Assembly: GCA_938048505.1 (NCBI GenBank)
Contig: CALIUX010000218.1
Location: forward strand, 1-8,088
Source: an uncultured Pseudomonadales bacterium
GTDB lineage: Bacteria > Pseudomonadota > Gammaproteobacteria > Pseudomonadales > Cellvibrionaceae
DNA: 8,088 bases
Reading direction: 5' to 3'
Shown here: piece after piece, positions 1 through 6,360 of the stretch
Layout: each line of letters opens with the position of its first letter
Position numbering within the stretch: the first letter of the stretch is position 1
Notes under the pieces: generated by a model
What the model saw: the letters and a program-made list of their open reading frames with translations, nothing else
Told to the model about the DNA's origin: nothing
Database searches by the model: none
Made by a program: the position numbers and the translations under genes

Positions 1-80
1 TTTTTTAGTCCAACAGGGCAATGCCTACACGACAAACTCACTCGAACACATGTCATTTTACTGGCCGAGAAAAAATAGTT

Positions 81-1436
81 ATGGGACTCCCTTCACCCAC
101 ATACAGAAATATTATTCAACAAGCCTGGCCATTAATGCTGGCCAATATTGCGCACCCCTTACTTGGCTTAGTCGATACTGCCATCATCGGGAATATAGGT
201 TCCACCCATGAGCTAGCGGCACTCGCATTAGGCACACTCATTGTCAACTTTATTTACTGGAATTTTGGCTTTTTAAGGATGAGCACAACAGCTTTTGCTG
301 CGCAAAATACAGGTGAAAGCAATAGCATCGCCTTATGGCAAAACATTCTTAGGGCAAGCATGCTTGCACTTTCTTTTGGCGTGATATTAGTCATTACTCA
401 AACTTTTTTAATTAACACTACACTACACTGGATTAATGCATCAGACCATGCTCACAGTGTAGCCAAAGACTATCTAAGCCTGCGTTTATGGGGAGCGCCC
501 ATCACGCTATTACACTTTGTTGTAACTGGCTTACTGATTGGTTTAGGAGAGACGCGCAAACTTCTATATTTGCAAATTCTGCTCAACGGCATAAATGCTT
601 TTTTAAGCATTCTCTTAGCGGGGTATTTTTCACTAGGTGTCAAAGGTATTGCCATCGGCACATTAGTAGCTGAACTAGTGGTTGTATCGCTCTCTATAAG
701 TATAGTCATAACACTTTTCAAAAAAGATAGGCAACAATACAATAAAAACGACATATCAAAAAGTTCATACTTCAGACATATCACCCATACACTTTTTCTT
801 TATGAAAAAATGATCCCGCTACTCAAGAGTAATCGTGAGATATGGATAAGAACATTATTTTTATTAGGGAGCTTTTTCGCCTTTACACGCTGGAGTGGTC
901 AGTTTGGCGATAATGTGCTCAGTGCAAATCATATTTTATTGCAGCTTATTGCCTTCTCTGCATTTTTTTTAGATAGCTATGCCAATGTAACCGAGTCTTA
1001 TATTGGGCAAAGTATTGGCTCACACAAGCAGGCCTTTTTTTTTAATGCTTACAAAAAAAGTACTTTACTCGCCTTTATCACCGCACTATCCATCGCAATA
1101 TCTTTAATGATCATAGGGCCGACACTTATTGCGTGGCTTACAGATATTGAACCTGTTGTGACTATTAGTATTGAGCTGCTCCCTTATGCACTACTCTACA
1201 TAGCTTGCTCTTTTTTGGCCTTTCAATTAGATGGCGTCTTTATTGGTGCCAATGCAACAGCGGCATTACGCAACAGCTCAATAGTATCTGCTCTAATCTT
1301 TGGGGTAATGTGGTTAGTTATACTGCAACAAGGCAGTAAAGAGCAGCTATGGTGGGCAATGATTAGCTATATTTTGACAAGAGGCGCTTTGCTCTACCTG
1401 CAATTACCCAAACTCATACGAGAGACATTTCAGTAA
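81..1436 (+). CDS. dinF: MATE family efflux transporter, DinF-like
   Basis: This is a polytopic inner-membrane multidrug/toxin extruder of the MATE superfamily, DinF branch, expected to export cationic or other small compounds using an ion gradient. The 451-residue protein is hydrophobic throughout and fits a 12-helix, two-lobe plan. Helix 1 carries the conserved aspartate (D32 in GLVDTAIIG). FLRMSTT (64-70) and SANHILLQL (281-289), followed by FLDSYANVTES, are typical of DinF-type proteins, as is QLDGVFIGA (382-390). A long charged linker (about 213-255) joins the lobes. I chose the start at 81. An in-frame ATG at 21 would add 20 polar residues unlike the family N-terminus and has AGGG only 2 bases away; the ATG at 81 has only a weak GAGA-type site. 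The gene ends in tandem stops (TAATAA). It is the only long + strand gene and converges on the SemiSWEET gene. The symbol is by family, since no lexA neighbour is visible. Confidence 0.88.
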   Translation: MGLPSPTYRNIIQQAWPLMLANIAHPLLGLVDTAIIGNIGSTHELAALALGTLIVNFIYWNFGFLRMSTTAFAAQNTGESNSIALWQNILRASMLALSFGVILVITQTFLINTTLHWINASDHAHSVAKDYLSLRLWGAPITLLHFVVTGLLIGLGETRKLLYLQILLNGINAFLSILLAGYFSLGVKGIAIGTLVAELVVVSLSISIVITLFKKDRQQYNKNDISKSSYFRHITHTLFLYEKMIPLLKSNREIWIRTLFLLGSFFAFTRWSGQFGDNVLSANHILLQLIAFSAFFLDSYANVTESYIGQSIGSHKQAFFFNAYKKSTLLAFITALSIAISLMIIGPTLIAWLTDIEPVVTISIELLPYALLYIACSFLAFQLDGVFIGANATAALRNSSIVSALIFGVMWLVILQQGSKEQLWWAMISYILTRGALLYLQLPKLIRETFQ

Positions 1437-1444
1437 TAAACAAC

Positions 1445-1720
1445 TTATCTTTCGACCCTGCGCTTCAATACATCCTTTACTTTCAGCACAAGAATGGGCA
1501 AAGCTAACATCGCGGTTAGGAAGTTGGCTGTAATAATGATCCAGTCATCCCTTAAAATGCCATAACAAAGCCATAAAGAAACACCGGTGGTGAATAGCGT
1601 ATACATTGCTAGGGAAAGCGATTCGGTATTGCGAGTTCGGATTGTCTTTAATGCTTGAGGGGCAAAGGCAAAGGAAGTCAGTAATGCTGCGGCATAACCA
1701 ATCATTTCAGGGGATATCAT
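1445..1720 (-). CDS. SemiSWEET / PQ-loop sugar transporter
   Basis: This is a small membrane protein of the bacterial SemiSWEET family, whose members form homodimers that let mono- or disaccharides cross the inner membrane down their gradient. At 91 residues it has the usual family length. It shows three hydrophobic helices (about 5-24, 37-56 and 60-80). The PQ motif is at residues 21-22 in FAFAPQALKTIRTRNTESLS, the characteristic helix 1-loop segment. W50 and N66 are plausible counterparts of the conserved substrate-pocket Trp and Asn. The C-terminus is short and basic. No Shine-Dalgarno precedes the ATG at 1720. A TATGAT lies about 8 bases upstream, so a leaderless or very short-leader transcript is possible, or read-through from prmB, which ends 65 bp upstream. 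The substrate cannot be read from the sequence. The 3' end faces the MATE gene across 8 bp. Confidence 0.88.
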   Translation of the reverse strand: MISPEMIGYAAALLTSFAFAPQALKTIRTRNTESLSLAMYTLFTTGVSLWLCYGILRDDWIIITANFLTAMLALPILVLKVKDVLKRRVER

Positions 1721-1770
1721 ATTTTTACATCATAAACGTTAAAGTGTAGCGGTAATGGCTAAATCTTGCT

Positions 1771-1790
1771 CTTAAGAAAAAGATCTTAAG
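1771..1790 (-). repeat. Short inverted repeat at the prmB stop codon
   Basis: Two copies of CTTAAG, itself self-complementary, flank an 8-base spacer and overlap the prmB stop codon. On the minus strand the spacer is T-rich, but no T-run follows the second arm, so this is at best a weak terminator or 3'-end stabilising hairpin between prmB and the SemiSWEET gene. Confidence 0.25.
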
Positions 1791-2730
1791 TAATATCTAT
1801 CGTATTGAGCTGATCGGCAGTGAGCAAAAAGATGCCATGGCCACCTTGCTCAAACTCTAGCCATGTAAAAGCGATTTCAGGAAACGCGTCTTCTAAAGCA
1901 TTCCAACTGTTGCCCACCTCAACAATCAATATGCCTTCATCAGTTAAATAGTCACGCGCTTCAAGCAGTAGGCGACGGGTAAAATCCAAGCCGTCATGAC
2001 CTGACCCGAGCGCCAAAGCGGGCTCATGATGAAATTCAGCAGGCATACTCGCCAAATCATTTAAATCGACATAAGGGGGATTGCTGACAATTAAGTCATA
2101 ATGATTGCCCTGCAAGTTATCAAACAAGTCAGAAGTGATTGCTGTTACACGCTCTTCGACTTGGTGACGACTAATATTTTTCTGCGCAATAGCGATGGCC
2201 TTATCTGAAATATCACTCAAGTCCACTTCAGCGCTATCAAATAACTTGGCACAAGCAATACCAATACATCCGCTACCCGTACACAGATCTAGCATTTTTT
2301 GTGGTGGGTTGAGCAACCAAGGCTGAAAACCATTTTCGATCAACTCTGAAAAGGGGGAGCGAGGAATTAACGTGTCACGAGAAACATCAAATAACAACCC
2401 AGAAAAATACGCCTGCTGAGTGATATAAGGTAAAGGGACACGATCAATAATGCGGCGATGCAATGCTTGGCATAATTCCGCTTTCTCTAGGGTAGTCAAC
2501 GCCGCACTTAACATATGAGAATGCTTATCCCACGGAATACCGGCTTGCCAAACCACTAGCTGAAGAGCTTCATCCCAAGCGTTATCCGTACCATGGCCAT
2601 AATATAGGCATGCTTGGTCTAACACCTTTGAACTGAAGCGCAACCAATCACCTAAAGTTATCAGATCGGTTTTTGCATCATTGAGCAATCGCGTTAACTC
2701 TTCACTTTTCATTTTTTTCTCGGTTGCCAT
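1786..2730 (-). CDS. prmB: Ribosomal protein L3 N5-glutamine methyltransferase PrmB
   Basis: This is a cytosolic SAM-dependent enzyme that methylates a glutamine side chain of ribosomal protein L3 during 50S assembly. The 314-residue protein has an N-terminal helical substrate-recognition domain (about 1-110). It then has the HemK/PrmB-type linker RSPFSELIENGF (124-135), the SAM-binding loop DLCTGSGCIGI (148-158) and the catalytic NPPY (217-220) that holds the target glutamine amide. FHHEPALAL.SGHDGLDF (233-250) follows. The RSPF linker and overall length point to PrmB rather than PrmC/HemK, which acts on release factors. The start at 2730 lies 3 bp after the rimI stop, which suggests translational coupling, since no good Shine-Dalgarno is visible. 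An internal ATG at 2712 would remove six residues and has only a weak GAGA-type site upstream. In E. coli prmB lies elsewhere (near aroC), so this pairing with rimI is lineage-specific. Confidence 0.93.
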   Translation of the reverse strand: MATEKKMKSEELTRLLNDAKTDLITLGDWLRFSSKVLDQACLYYGHGTDNAWDEALQLVVWQAGIPWDKHSHMLSAALTTLEKAELCQALHRRIIDRVPLPYITQQAYFSGLLFDVSRDTLIPRSPFSELIENGFQPWLLNPPQKMLDLCTGSGCIGIACAKLFDSAEVDLSDISDKAIAIAQKNISRHQVEERVTAITSDLFDNLQGNHYDLIVSNPPYVDLNDLASMPAEFHHEPALALGSGHDGLDFTRRLLLEARDYLTDEGILIVEVGNSWNALEDAFPEIAFTWLEFEQGGHGIFLLTADQLNTIDIT

Positions 2731-2733
2731 TTG

Positions 2734-3228
2734 CTAAACAGGAGGAAATTGCCAATCCAGTGCATAAATGAGTGCATCTTCTCGCCCCCAAGGCGTTGAA
2801 TAATATGCCGCACGCTCACCCACTTGATTAAAACCTAGTTTTTCATACAGTGAAATAGCTGGCACATTGCCAGCACGCACCTCTAAAAAAAATGCCGTCA
2901 CACGTGTTTGATAGTAGTCTAATAACGCATCTAAAAAAGCCTGCCCAATGCCTTTACCGTGATAATCGGCATCAATAACAAACAGCAGCAATTCTGCCTC
3001 TTGAGCAACAGAAGATAATACGGCATAACCTAATAAAATAGAGCCAGAAAAGATACCGTAGGTCTGTTGCTTTCCTCGAATGGCATCACGAAAGTGCGTT
3101 TCATTCCATGGAGTGAGATGTGTTTTATTTTCAATCATCAACACATCACTGACATCACTTTCCGTTAGGGGCTTTATTATCCAAGCCCCATGTTGCAATG
3201 GAGGTAAATCTAATGTGATTAAGCTCAT
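2734..3228 (-). CDS. rimI: Ribosomal protein alanine N-acetyltransferase RimI
   Basis: This is a GNAT-fold acetyltransferase; E. coli RimI acetylates the N-terminal alanine of ribosomal protein S18 using acetyl-CoA. The 164-residue protein shows the acetyl-CoA pyrophosphate loop YHGKGIGQAFL (89-99), in which the usual Gln/Arg at the first loop position is His90. The segment FLEVRAGNVPAISLYEKLGF follows (114-133), with E116 and Y128 as likely equivalents of the catalytic Glu and Tyr. The C-terminal AYYSTPWGREDALIYAL matches the RimI pattern. It is about 16 residues longer than the E. coli enzyme, mainly at the N-terminus. The start codon overlaps the stop of the upstream psi-like gene as ATGA, so translation is probably coupled. 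The order psi-like gene then rimI reproduces the E. coli holD-rimI pair. Confidence 0.95.
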   Translation of the reverse strand: MSLITLDLPPLQHGAWIIKPLTESDVSDVLMIENKTHLTPWNETHFRDAIRGKQQTYGIFSGSILLGYAVLSSVAQEAELLLFVIDADYHGKGIGQAFLDALLDYYQTRVTAFFLEVRAGNVPAISLYEKLGFNQVGERAAYYSTPWGREDALIYALDWQFPPV

Positions 3229-4169
3229 TTAAAATACGGCTTCAAAGCAGGCCATATCGCCTGTTTTAATAAGGGGTTTTTAAGTAAATCGGCTAAGCTT
3301 GGCAATGCAACAACGGGGCATCCATACTGATTAGATAGAATGCTTTCACCCATTTTTGGAACGGCCGATGGCGCGTGTTGCGCACTTGAAGCATCACTGT
3401 CTTCTCCACTAGGCGATAGATGAGAAGTCAGCATGCGTGCAGCAACTTCGCCCATCGCCACAATAACGGCTGGAGCAGTCATTTTAGATGCAACGGTTTG
3501 GCTCATGGATTCAATGCGGCTCAAGACAAAAGCCTGCACCATAGAGGCGGCTTCAAATTCTTCTTGTGGGTTTGGTATTGTTGATTCTAAAACAGGCCAA
3601 CGAATAGTACCTGGAGCAGGTATAGTCAGATGAGCATCCAGTGCATATACAATATTTTTCAGCAAGGCAGGGGTCGGTAAAGCCGCTTTGGGTAAATGCG
3701 TATCCACCAACATCACACCATTATCCAGCACCCAAATCAGCAAATGAAAACGTAATACTTTGTGGGGCTTTTTGGCCACCCACTGCTGCAGCGTTAAATC
3801 CGTATCGACCTTACGCAAGGGCTCAGTCATCGGCTCGCTAGTCAAAAAAGCTTGCATACCTTGAGCGCTTTGGCTTTTTTGACCGAATGGATCAGCGTTC
3901 ACACTACCTTGAGCTTGACTAGCAGCCGCTTTGGGCTCGCCCTCTTCCAAAGGCGCACCATACGCATTGCCATCATACGAGTGGGTAGCAGGAGGCGTAT
4001 TGTGATGCTGACCTAACTCAAGATCAGGTGCATCGAGTAACGTGTCATCAAGCCACTCTATAGATGGCTTGCATAAAACAGAGCCTGCTGCATGAGGCAA
4101 GGCATATCGCGGTACAAACTGCTCAATGCCCATTGCATCAAGATATTGCGCACGCGCTGCCTCATTCAT
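3225..4169 (-). CDS. Extended psi (HolD)-like DNA polymerase III clamp-loader subunit, UDG-like fold (putative)
   Basis: Annotation tools would probably call this hypothetical. The N-terminus AQYLDAMGIEQFVPR (7-21) resembles the start of E. coli HolD (WQLQQLGITQW), the peptide that docks psi to the clamp-loader collar. The C-terminal half has APAVIVAMGEVAARML (232-247) and LPSLADLLKNPLLKQAIWPALK (289-310), which resemble the late strand and HP-to-W helix segments of family 4/5 uracil-DNA glycosylases. I see no catalytic glycosylase motif and no iron-sulfur cysteine set (only two cysteines). As I recall, psi has a catalytically dead UDG-like fold, which fits. At 314 residues it is more than twice E. 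coli HolD (137). The extra length includes two low-complexity stretches (about 45-118 and 250-272). The gene lies 42 bp after leuA with a weak GGGG ribosome site and overlaps rimI by 4 bp, which is the holD-rimI arrangement. The alternative is an unrelated inactive UDG-family protein. Confidence 0.6.
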   Translation of the reverse strand: MNEAARAQYLDAMGIEQFVPRYALPHAAGSVLCKPSIEWLDDTLLDAPDLELGQHHNTPPATHSYDGNAYGAPLEEGEPKAAASQAQGSVNADPFGQKSQSAQGMQAFLTSEPMTEPLRKVDTDLTLQQWVAKKPHKVLRFHLLIWVLDNGVMLVDTHLPKAALPTPALLKNIVYALDAHLTIPAPGTIRWPVLESTIPNPQEEFEAASMVQAFVLSRIESMSQTVASKMTAPAVIVAMGEVAARMLTSHLSPSGEDSDASSAQHAPSAVPKMGESILSNQYGCPVVALPSLADLLKNPLLKQAIWPALKPYFK

Positions 4170-4211
4170 AAAACAGACCCCATCAATAACACTGCAAAAG
4201 TAAGCAACCGG

Positions 4212-5753
4212 CTATACACCATGCTGCGGGTGAGAACGTGAAGCACCGGCTTCAAGCAGATTCAATGCATTCAAGTACGCTTTTACCGAGGCTACAACAA
4301 TATCGGTATCGCTCCCTACGCCATTAACAATATGGCCTTCAAATTCCAACCGAACCGTTACTTCACCTTGCGATTCAGTCCCTTTAGTAATGGCGTTGAC
4401 TGAATACAATAACAAATCTGTGCGGCTTTTTACGATCGTTTCAATGGCTTTATAAGCAGCATCAACAGGGCCACTGCCCGTTGCACTCGCGACTAACTCA
4501 TTACCCTTCACATTCAAGGTAATCTCAGCCTGCGGGACTTCACCCGTGCGACTCGCAACATTTAAATAGGCCAAGCCATAAGTCTCGGTGACTTGCTCTG
4601 TTGCTTCAGACACTAATCGCTGCAAATCTTCATCAAAGATTTCGTGTTTTTTATCAGCCAAGGCTTTAAAGCGCTCAAAGACTTGGTTCAATTGTTCTTG
4701 AGTATCAAACGTAATATTTAACTCTTCAAAACGTGCTTTAACGGCGGCACGCCCTGAATGCTTACCCAAAACAATTTTATTGGTATTCCAGCCAACATCT
4801 TCGGCCTTCATAATCTCGTAGGTTTCTCGGTGCTTTAATACGCCGTCTTGATGAATACCGGATTCATGCGCAAAAGCATTCGCACCCACAATGGCTTTAT
4901 TGGGTTGTACAGGAAAACCTGTAATACCCGATACCAAGCGCGAGGTTCCAACAATATGCTCTGTCACAATATTCGTTTCAACAGGAAAAACGTCTCTACG
5001 CGTGCGTACTGCCATCACAATTTCTTCAAGCGCCGCATTACCTGCACGCTCACCTAAACCGTTGATCGTACATTCTACTTGACGTACGCCGTTCATTACT
5101 GCTGCCAATGAATTAGCCACTGCCAATCCTAAATCATTATGGCAGTGCGTTGAAAAAATAGCCTTGTCACTATTAGGGACGTTTTCAATTAAGCGCTTGA
5201 ACATTGCGCCATACTCTTCTGGCTCACCATAACCAACCGTATCAGGTACATTAATGGTTTGAGCACCGGCATTAATGGCCGCTTCGGTAATACGACACAT
5301 AAAATCAAATTCGCTACGGCTACCGTCTTCCAAGCTGAATTCAACATTATCGGTATATTGGCGCGCACGCTTCACCGATCGTATGGCGCGCTCTAATACC
5401 TTCTCAGGCTCCATCTGTAATTTATATTTCATGTGGATAGGCGAGGTAGCAATAAACGTATGAATACGCGAAGAGTTCGCCCCCTTCAATGCCTCACCAG
5501 CCCGATCAATATCGGCATCCACAGCACGCGCCAAACTACATACCGTTGAGTCTTTCACTACATCAGCAACGGCTTTAACGGCTTTAAAATCGCCTTCACT
5601 CGCAATAGCAAAACCTGCCTCAATCACATCAACGCGCATCTTTTCTAACATTTTAGCAATGCGCACTTTTTCATCTTTGGTCATCGATGCGCCAGGACTT
5701 TGCTCACCGTCACGCAAGGTTGTATCAAATATGACTAACTTTTGCTTACTCAT
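4212..5753 (-). CDS. leuA: 2-isopropylmalate synthase LeuA
   Basis: This enzyme commits carbon to leucine by condensing acetyl-CoA with 2-oxoisovalerate to give 2-isopropylmalate in the cytosol. The 513-residue protein has a complete TIM-barrel catalytic domain. [16 protein letters not shown] (9-24) supplies catalytic R14 and metal ligand D10. [13 protein letters not shown] (203-215) gives H203 and H205, and NGLGERAGN (231-239) gives N239. [13 protein letters not shown] (296-308) belongs to the linker subdomain. The C-terminal allosteric domain (about 390-500, with [12 protein letters not shown]) is present, so leucine feedback inhibition is expected. The ATG at 5753 has a good GGAG site 7 bases upstream, just after a small hairpin. 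No other leu genes (leuBCD) are visible, so leuA stands apart from them. The genes after it concern replication and ribosome modification. A candidate attenuator lies in the upstream leader. Confidence 0.97.
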   Translation of the reverse strand: MSKQKLVIFDTTLRDGEQSPGASMTKDEKVRIAKMLEKMRVDVIEAGFAIASEGDFKAVKAVADVVKDSTVCSLARAVDADIDRAGEALKGANSSRIHTFIATSPIHMKYKLQMEPEKVLERAIRSVKRARQYTDNVEFSLEDGSRSEFDFMCRITEAAINAGAQTINVPDTVGYGEPEEYGAMFKRLIENVPNSDKAIFSTHCHNDLGLAVANSLAAVMNGVRQVECTINGLGERAGNAALEEIVMAVRTRRDVFPVETNIVTEHIVGTSRLVSGITGFPVQPNKAIVGANAFAHESGIHQDGVLKHRETYEIMKAEDVGWNTNKIVLGKHSGRAAVKARFEELNITFDTQEQLNQVFERFKALADKKHEIFDEDLQRLVSEATEQVTETYGLAYLNVASRTGEVPQAEITLNVKGNELVASATGSGPVDAAYKAIETIVKSRTDLLLYSVNAITKGTESQGEVTVRLEFEGHIVNGVGSDTDIVVASVKAYLNALNLLEAGASRSHPQHGV

Positions 5754-5764
5754 TTTTCTGCTCC

Positions 5765-5777
5765 GCCTGTCTCAGGC
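5765..5777 (-). promoter_or_regulatory. Hairpin abutting the leuA ribosome-binding site
   Basis: On the minus strand GCCTG-AGA-CAGGC forms a 5-bp GC-rich stem with a 3-base loop. It ends directly against the GGAG Shine-Dalgarno of leuA (5761-5764). No T-run follows, so it is not a terminator. It may tune ribosome access or stabilise the mRNA 5' region. Confidence 0.4.
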
Positions 5778-5832
5778 TAATCTGCGGTGCCCGTTTGCTA
5801 TACCTTTATTAAAGGCTAACGATTAAGGCTAA
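5775..5832. repeat. GGCTAA triplicate and palindrome in the leuA leader
   Basis: GGCTAA occurs at 5775-5780, 5814-5819 and 5827-5832, at offsets of 39 and 13 bp. The last two sit in longer near-repeats (TTAGCCTTAAT and TTAGCCTTTAAT on the minus strand). Between them and the first copy, 5803-5815 is an inverted repeat, CCTTTA-T-TAAAGG. This could be a repressor or activator operator in the leuA leader, but it matches no operator I recognise. Confidence 0.3.
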
Positions 5833-5861
5833 ATATATTTTTATGCTTTATGACGCATATT

Positions 5862-5893
5862 AAAAATGGGCAAATACACTGCGACTTTAACCC
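5862..5893 (-). terminator. Weak candidate attenuator terminator upstream of leuA
   Basis: On the minus strand GGGTTAAA (5893-5886) can pair with TTTGCCC (5874-5868) around an 11-base loop. This includes one T.G wobble and one bulged T, and is followed by ATTTTT. It is short, so termination on its own would be weak. Its 5' arm overlaps the 3' arm and loop of the alternative hairpin at 5879-5909, so the two structures exclude each other. Confidence 0.3.
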
Positions 5894-5909
5894 TATGAGA
5901 TAGTCGCAG
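5879..5909 (-). promoter_or_regulatory. Candidate antiterminator hairpin in the leuA leader
   Basis: CTGCGACT (minus 5909-5902) and AGTCGCAG (minus 5886-5879) form a perfect 8-bp stem around a 15-base loop. A second upstream segment, TGCGACTT (minus 5924-5917), can pair with the same downstream arm through 8 bp. Three segments with mutually exclusive pairings are the hallmark of a transcription attenuator. Here the first segment lies over the Leu-Arg-Leu codons of the candidate leader peptide. Confidence 0.35.
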
Positions 5910-5958
5910 GGCTGATAAGTCGCAAAGTGCGTGAAACAGTGAGTACGAACGGTTCCAT
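5893..5958 (-). CDS. Candidate leuA leader peptide (21 codons)
   Basis: This short ORF reads MEPFVLTVSRTLRLISPATIS and ends about 140 bp before leuA on the same strand. Seven of its 21 residues are branched-chain amino acids (V5, L6, V8, L12, L14, I15, I20), which would suit leucine or general branched-chain sensing. There is no run of consecutive leucines as in enterobacterial LeuL. A weak GAG lies about 9 bases before the ATG. Codons 12-14 (TTG CGA CTT) form the first pairing segment of the alternative hairpins described at 5879-5909, and the TAG stop falls in the loop of that hairpin. A stop this close to the terminator arm would partly cover it, so the simple textbook model does not fit perfectly. 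It could also be a chance ORF. Confidence 0.3.
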   Translation of the reverse strand: MEPFVLTVSRTLRLISPATIS

Positions 5959-6065
5959 TGTGGCAGCTCTATTTAGGGGTTATGACTAGAAGTGGTTACT
6001 TTTAAATCAAGGGTCAGATATTAGAGGTTGCTGTATAAACGCAGGGTGAATACATACCGCTATGC

Positions 6066-6117
6066 TTACAACCTATCGTTACAATCTATGATTAAAACCT
6101 ATGATTACAATCTATCG
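6066..6117. repeat. Four tandem 13-bp direct repeats
   Basis: Four contiguous 13-bp units lie at 6066, 6079, 6092 and 6105, with consensus TTACAAYCTATSR. Each is an exact or near-exact copy. The variable base in ACCT/ATCT alternates between units, and the unit ends are CG, GA, GA, CG. A fifth, eroded unit may begin at 6118 (CTACGAC). The units carry no open reading frame of note. This could be an iteron-like protein-binding array or a slippage-expanded microsatellite. Confidence 0.85.
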
Positions 6118-6189
6118 CTACGACTTCTCTATTCGGTATCTGTTTAACTCGACTATAGTCATCATTGTAGTGACCACATGGCATAGCAT
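6118..6189 (-). CDS. Possible 23-codon small ORF after the inverted repeat
   Basis: The ORF reads MLCHVVTTMMTIVELNRYRIEKS. An AGGA sits 8 bases before its ATG (minus 6201-6198), which is good spacing. That Shine-Dalgarno lies inside the right arm of the 16-bp inverted repeat, so it would be buried in the hairpin when the RNA folds. It resembles no peptide I know and could be chance; it is listed because the ribosome site and hairpin coincide. Confidence 0.15.
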   Translation of the reverse strand: MLCHVVTTMMTIVELNRYRIEKS

Positions 6190-6230
6190 CAATATCATCC
6201 TAAAAAAAAGAGTGTTTTAGGATGATATTG
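6190..6230. repeat. 16-bp perfect inverted repeat downstream of nadA
   Basis: CAATATCATCCTAAAA (6190-6205) and TTTTAGGATGATATTG (6215-6230) are perfect complements around a 9-base loop. On the minus strand the loop and descending arm carry a run of eight T. The T-run lies inside the structure and not after it, so this is not a standard intrinsic terminator, though it could end or protect nadA mRNA. Other readings are a palindromic regulator site or the relic of a small mobile repeat. Confidence 0.8.
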
Positions 6231-6360
6231 CAAAGATGGTACGCGATAAGCGACTTGAAAGGATATTTTTGACTCAAAAAGCGCCAATAGCGAAAGGCTT
6301 GTTCTCCTCAGATATAGGCAAAACAGCCATTTCGCAGTAAAGGGGTGAAAAAGAGATGAA

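Larger units (their letters stand above)
5754..6360. other. Gene-poor nadA-leuA interval
   Basis: About 600 bp separate the nadA stop from the leuA start, both on the minus strand. I see no conserved protein-coding gene here. The interval holds the leuA leader elements (5765-5958), four tandem 13-bp repeats (6066-6117), a 10-bp palindrome GACTATAGTC (6151-6160) and a 16-bp perfect inverted repeat (6190-6230). Just after the nadA stop (6231-6360) I see no strong intrinsic terminator. A leuA promoter must lie in the interval if leuA is transcribed separately. TTGATT near 6005-6010 (minus strand) is a possible -35, with only a poor -10 at acceptable spacing. Confidence 0.6.

Noticed and set aside
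470..784. 104-codon minus-strand ORF inside the MATE gene
   Set aside because: It lies antisense to a well-supported transporter, and its translation shows no family features.
3433..3841. Two 66-codon + strand ORFs inside the psi-like gene
   Set aside because: They lie antisense to the longer gene, have no recognisable motif and fit no operon.
5754..5960. Riboswitch upstream of leuA
   Set aside because: I see no conserved aptamer core of a known class; the structure is better described as a possible peptide-type attenuator.
6066..6117. CRISPR array
   Set aside because: The units are 13 bp and contiguous with no spacers, and no cas gene is present.
6092..6184. 30-codon minus-strand ORF starting MPCGHYNDDYS
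   Set aside because: Its only AGGA is about 13 bases from the ATG, it overlaps the repeat array, and it competes with the better-placed 23-codon frame.
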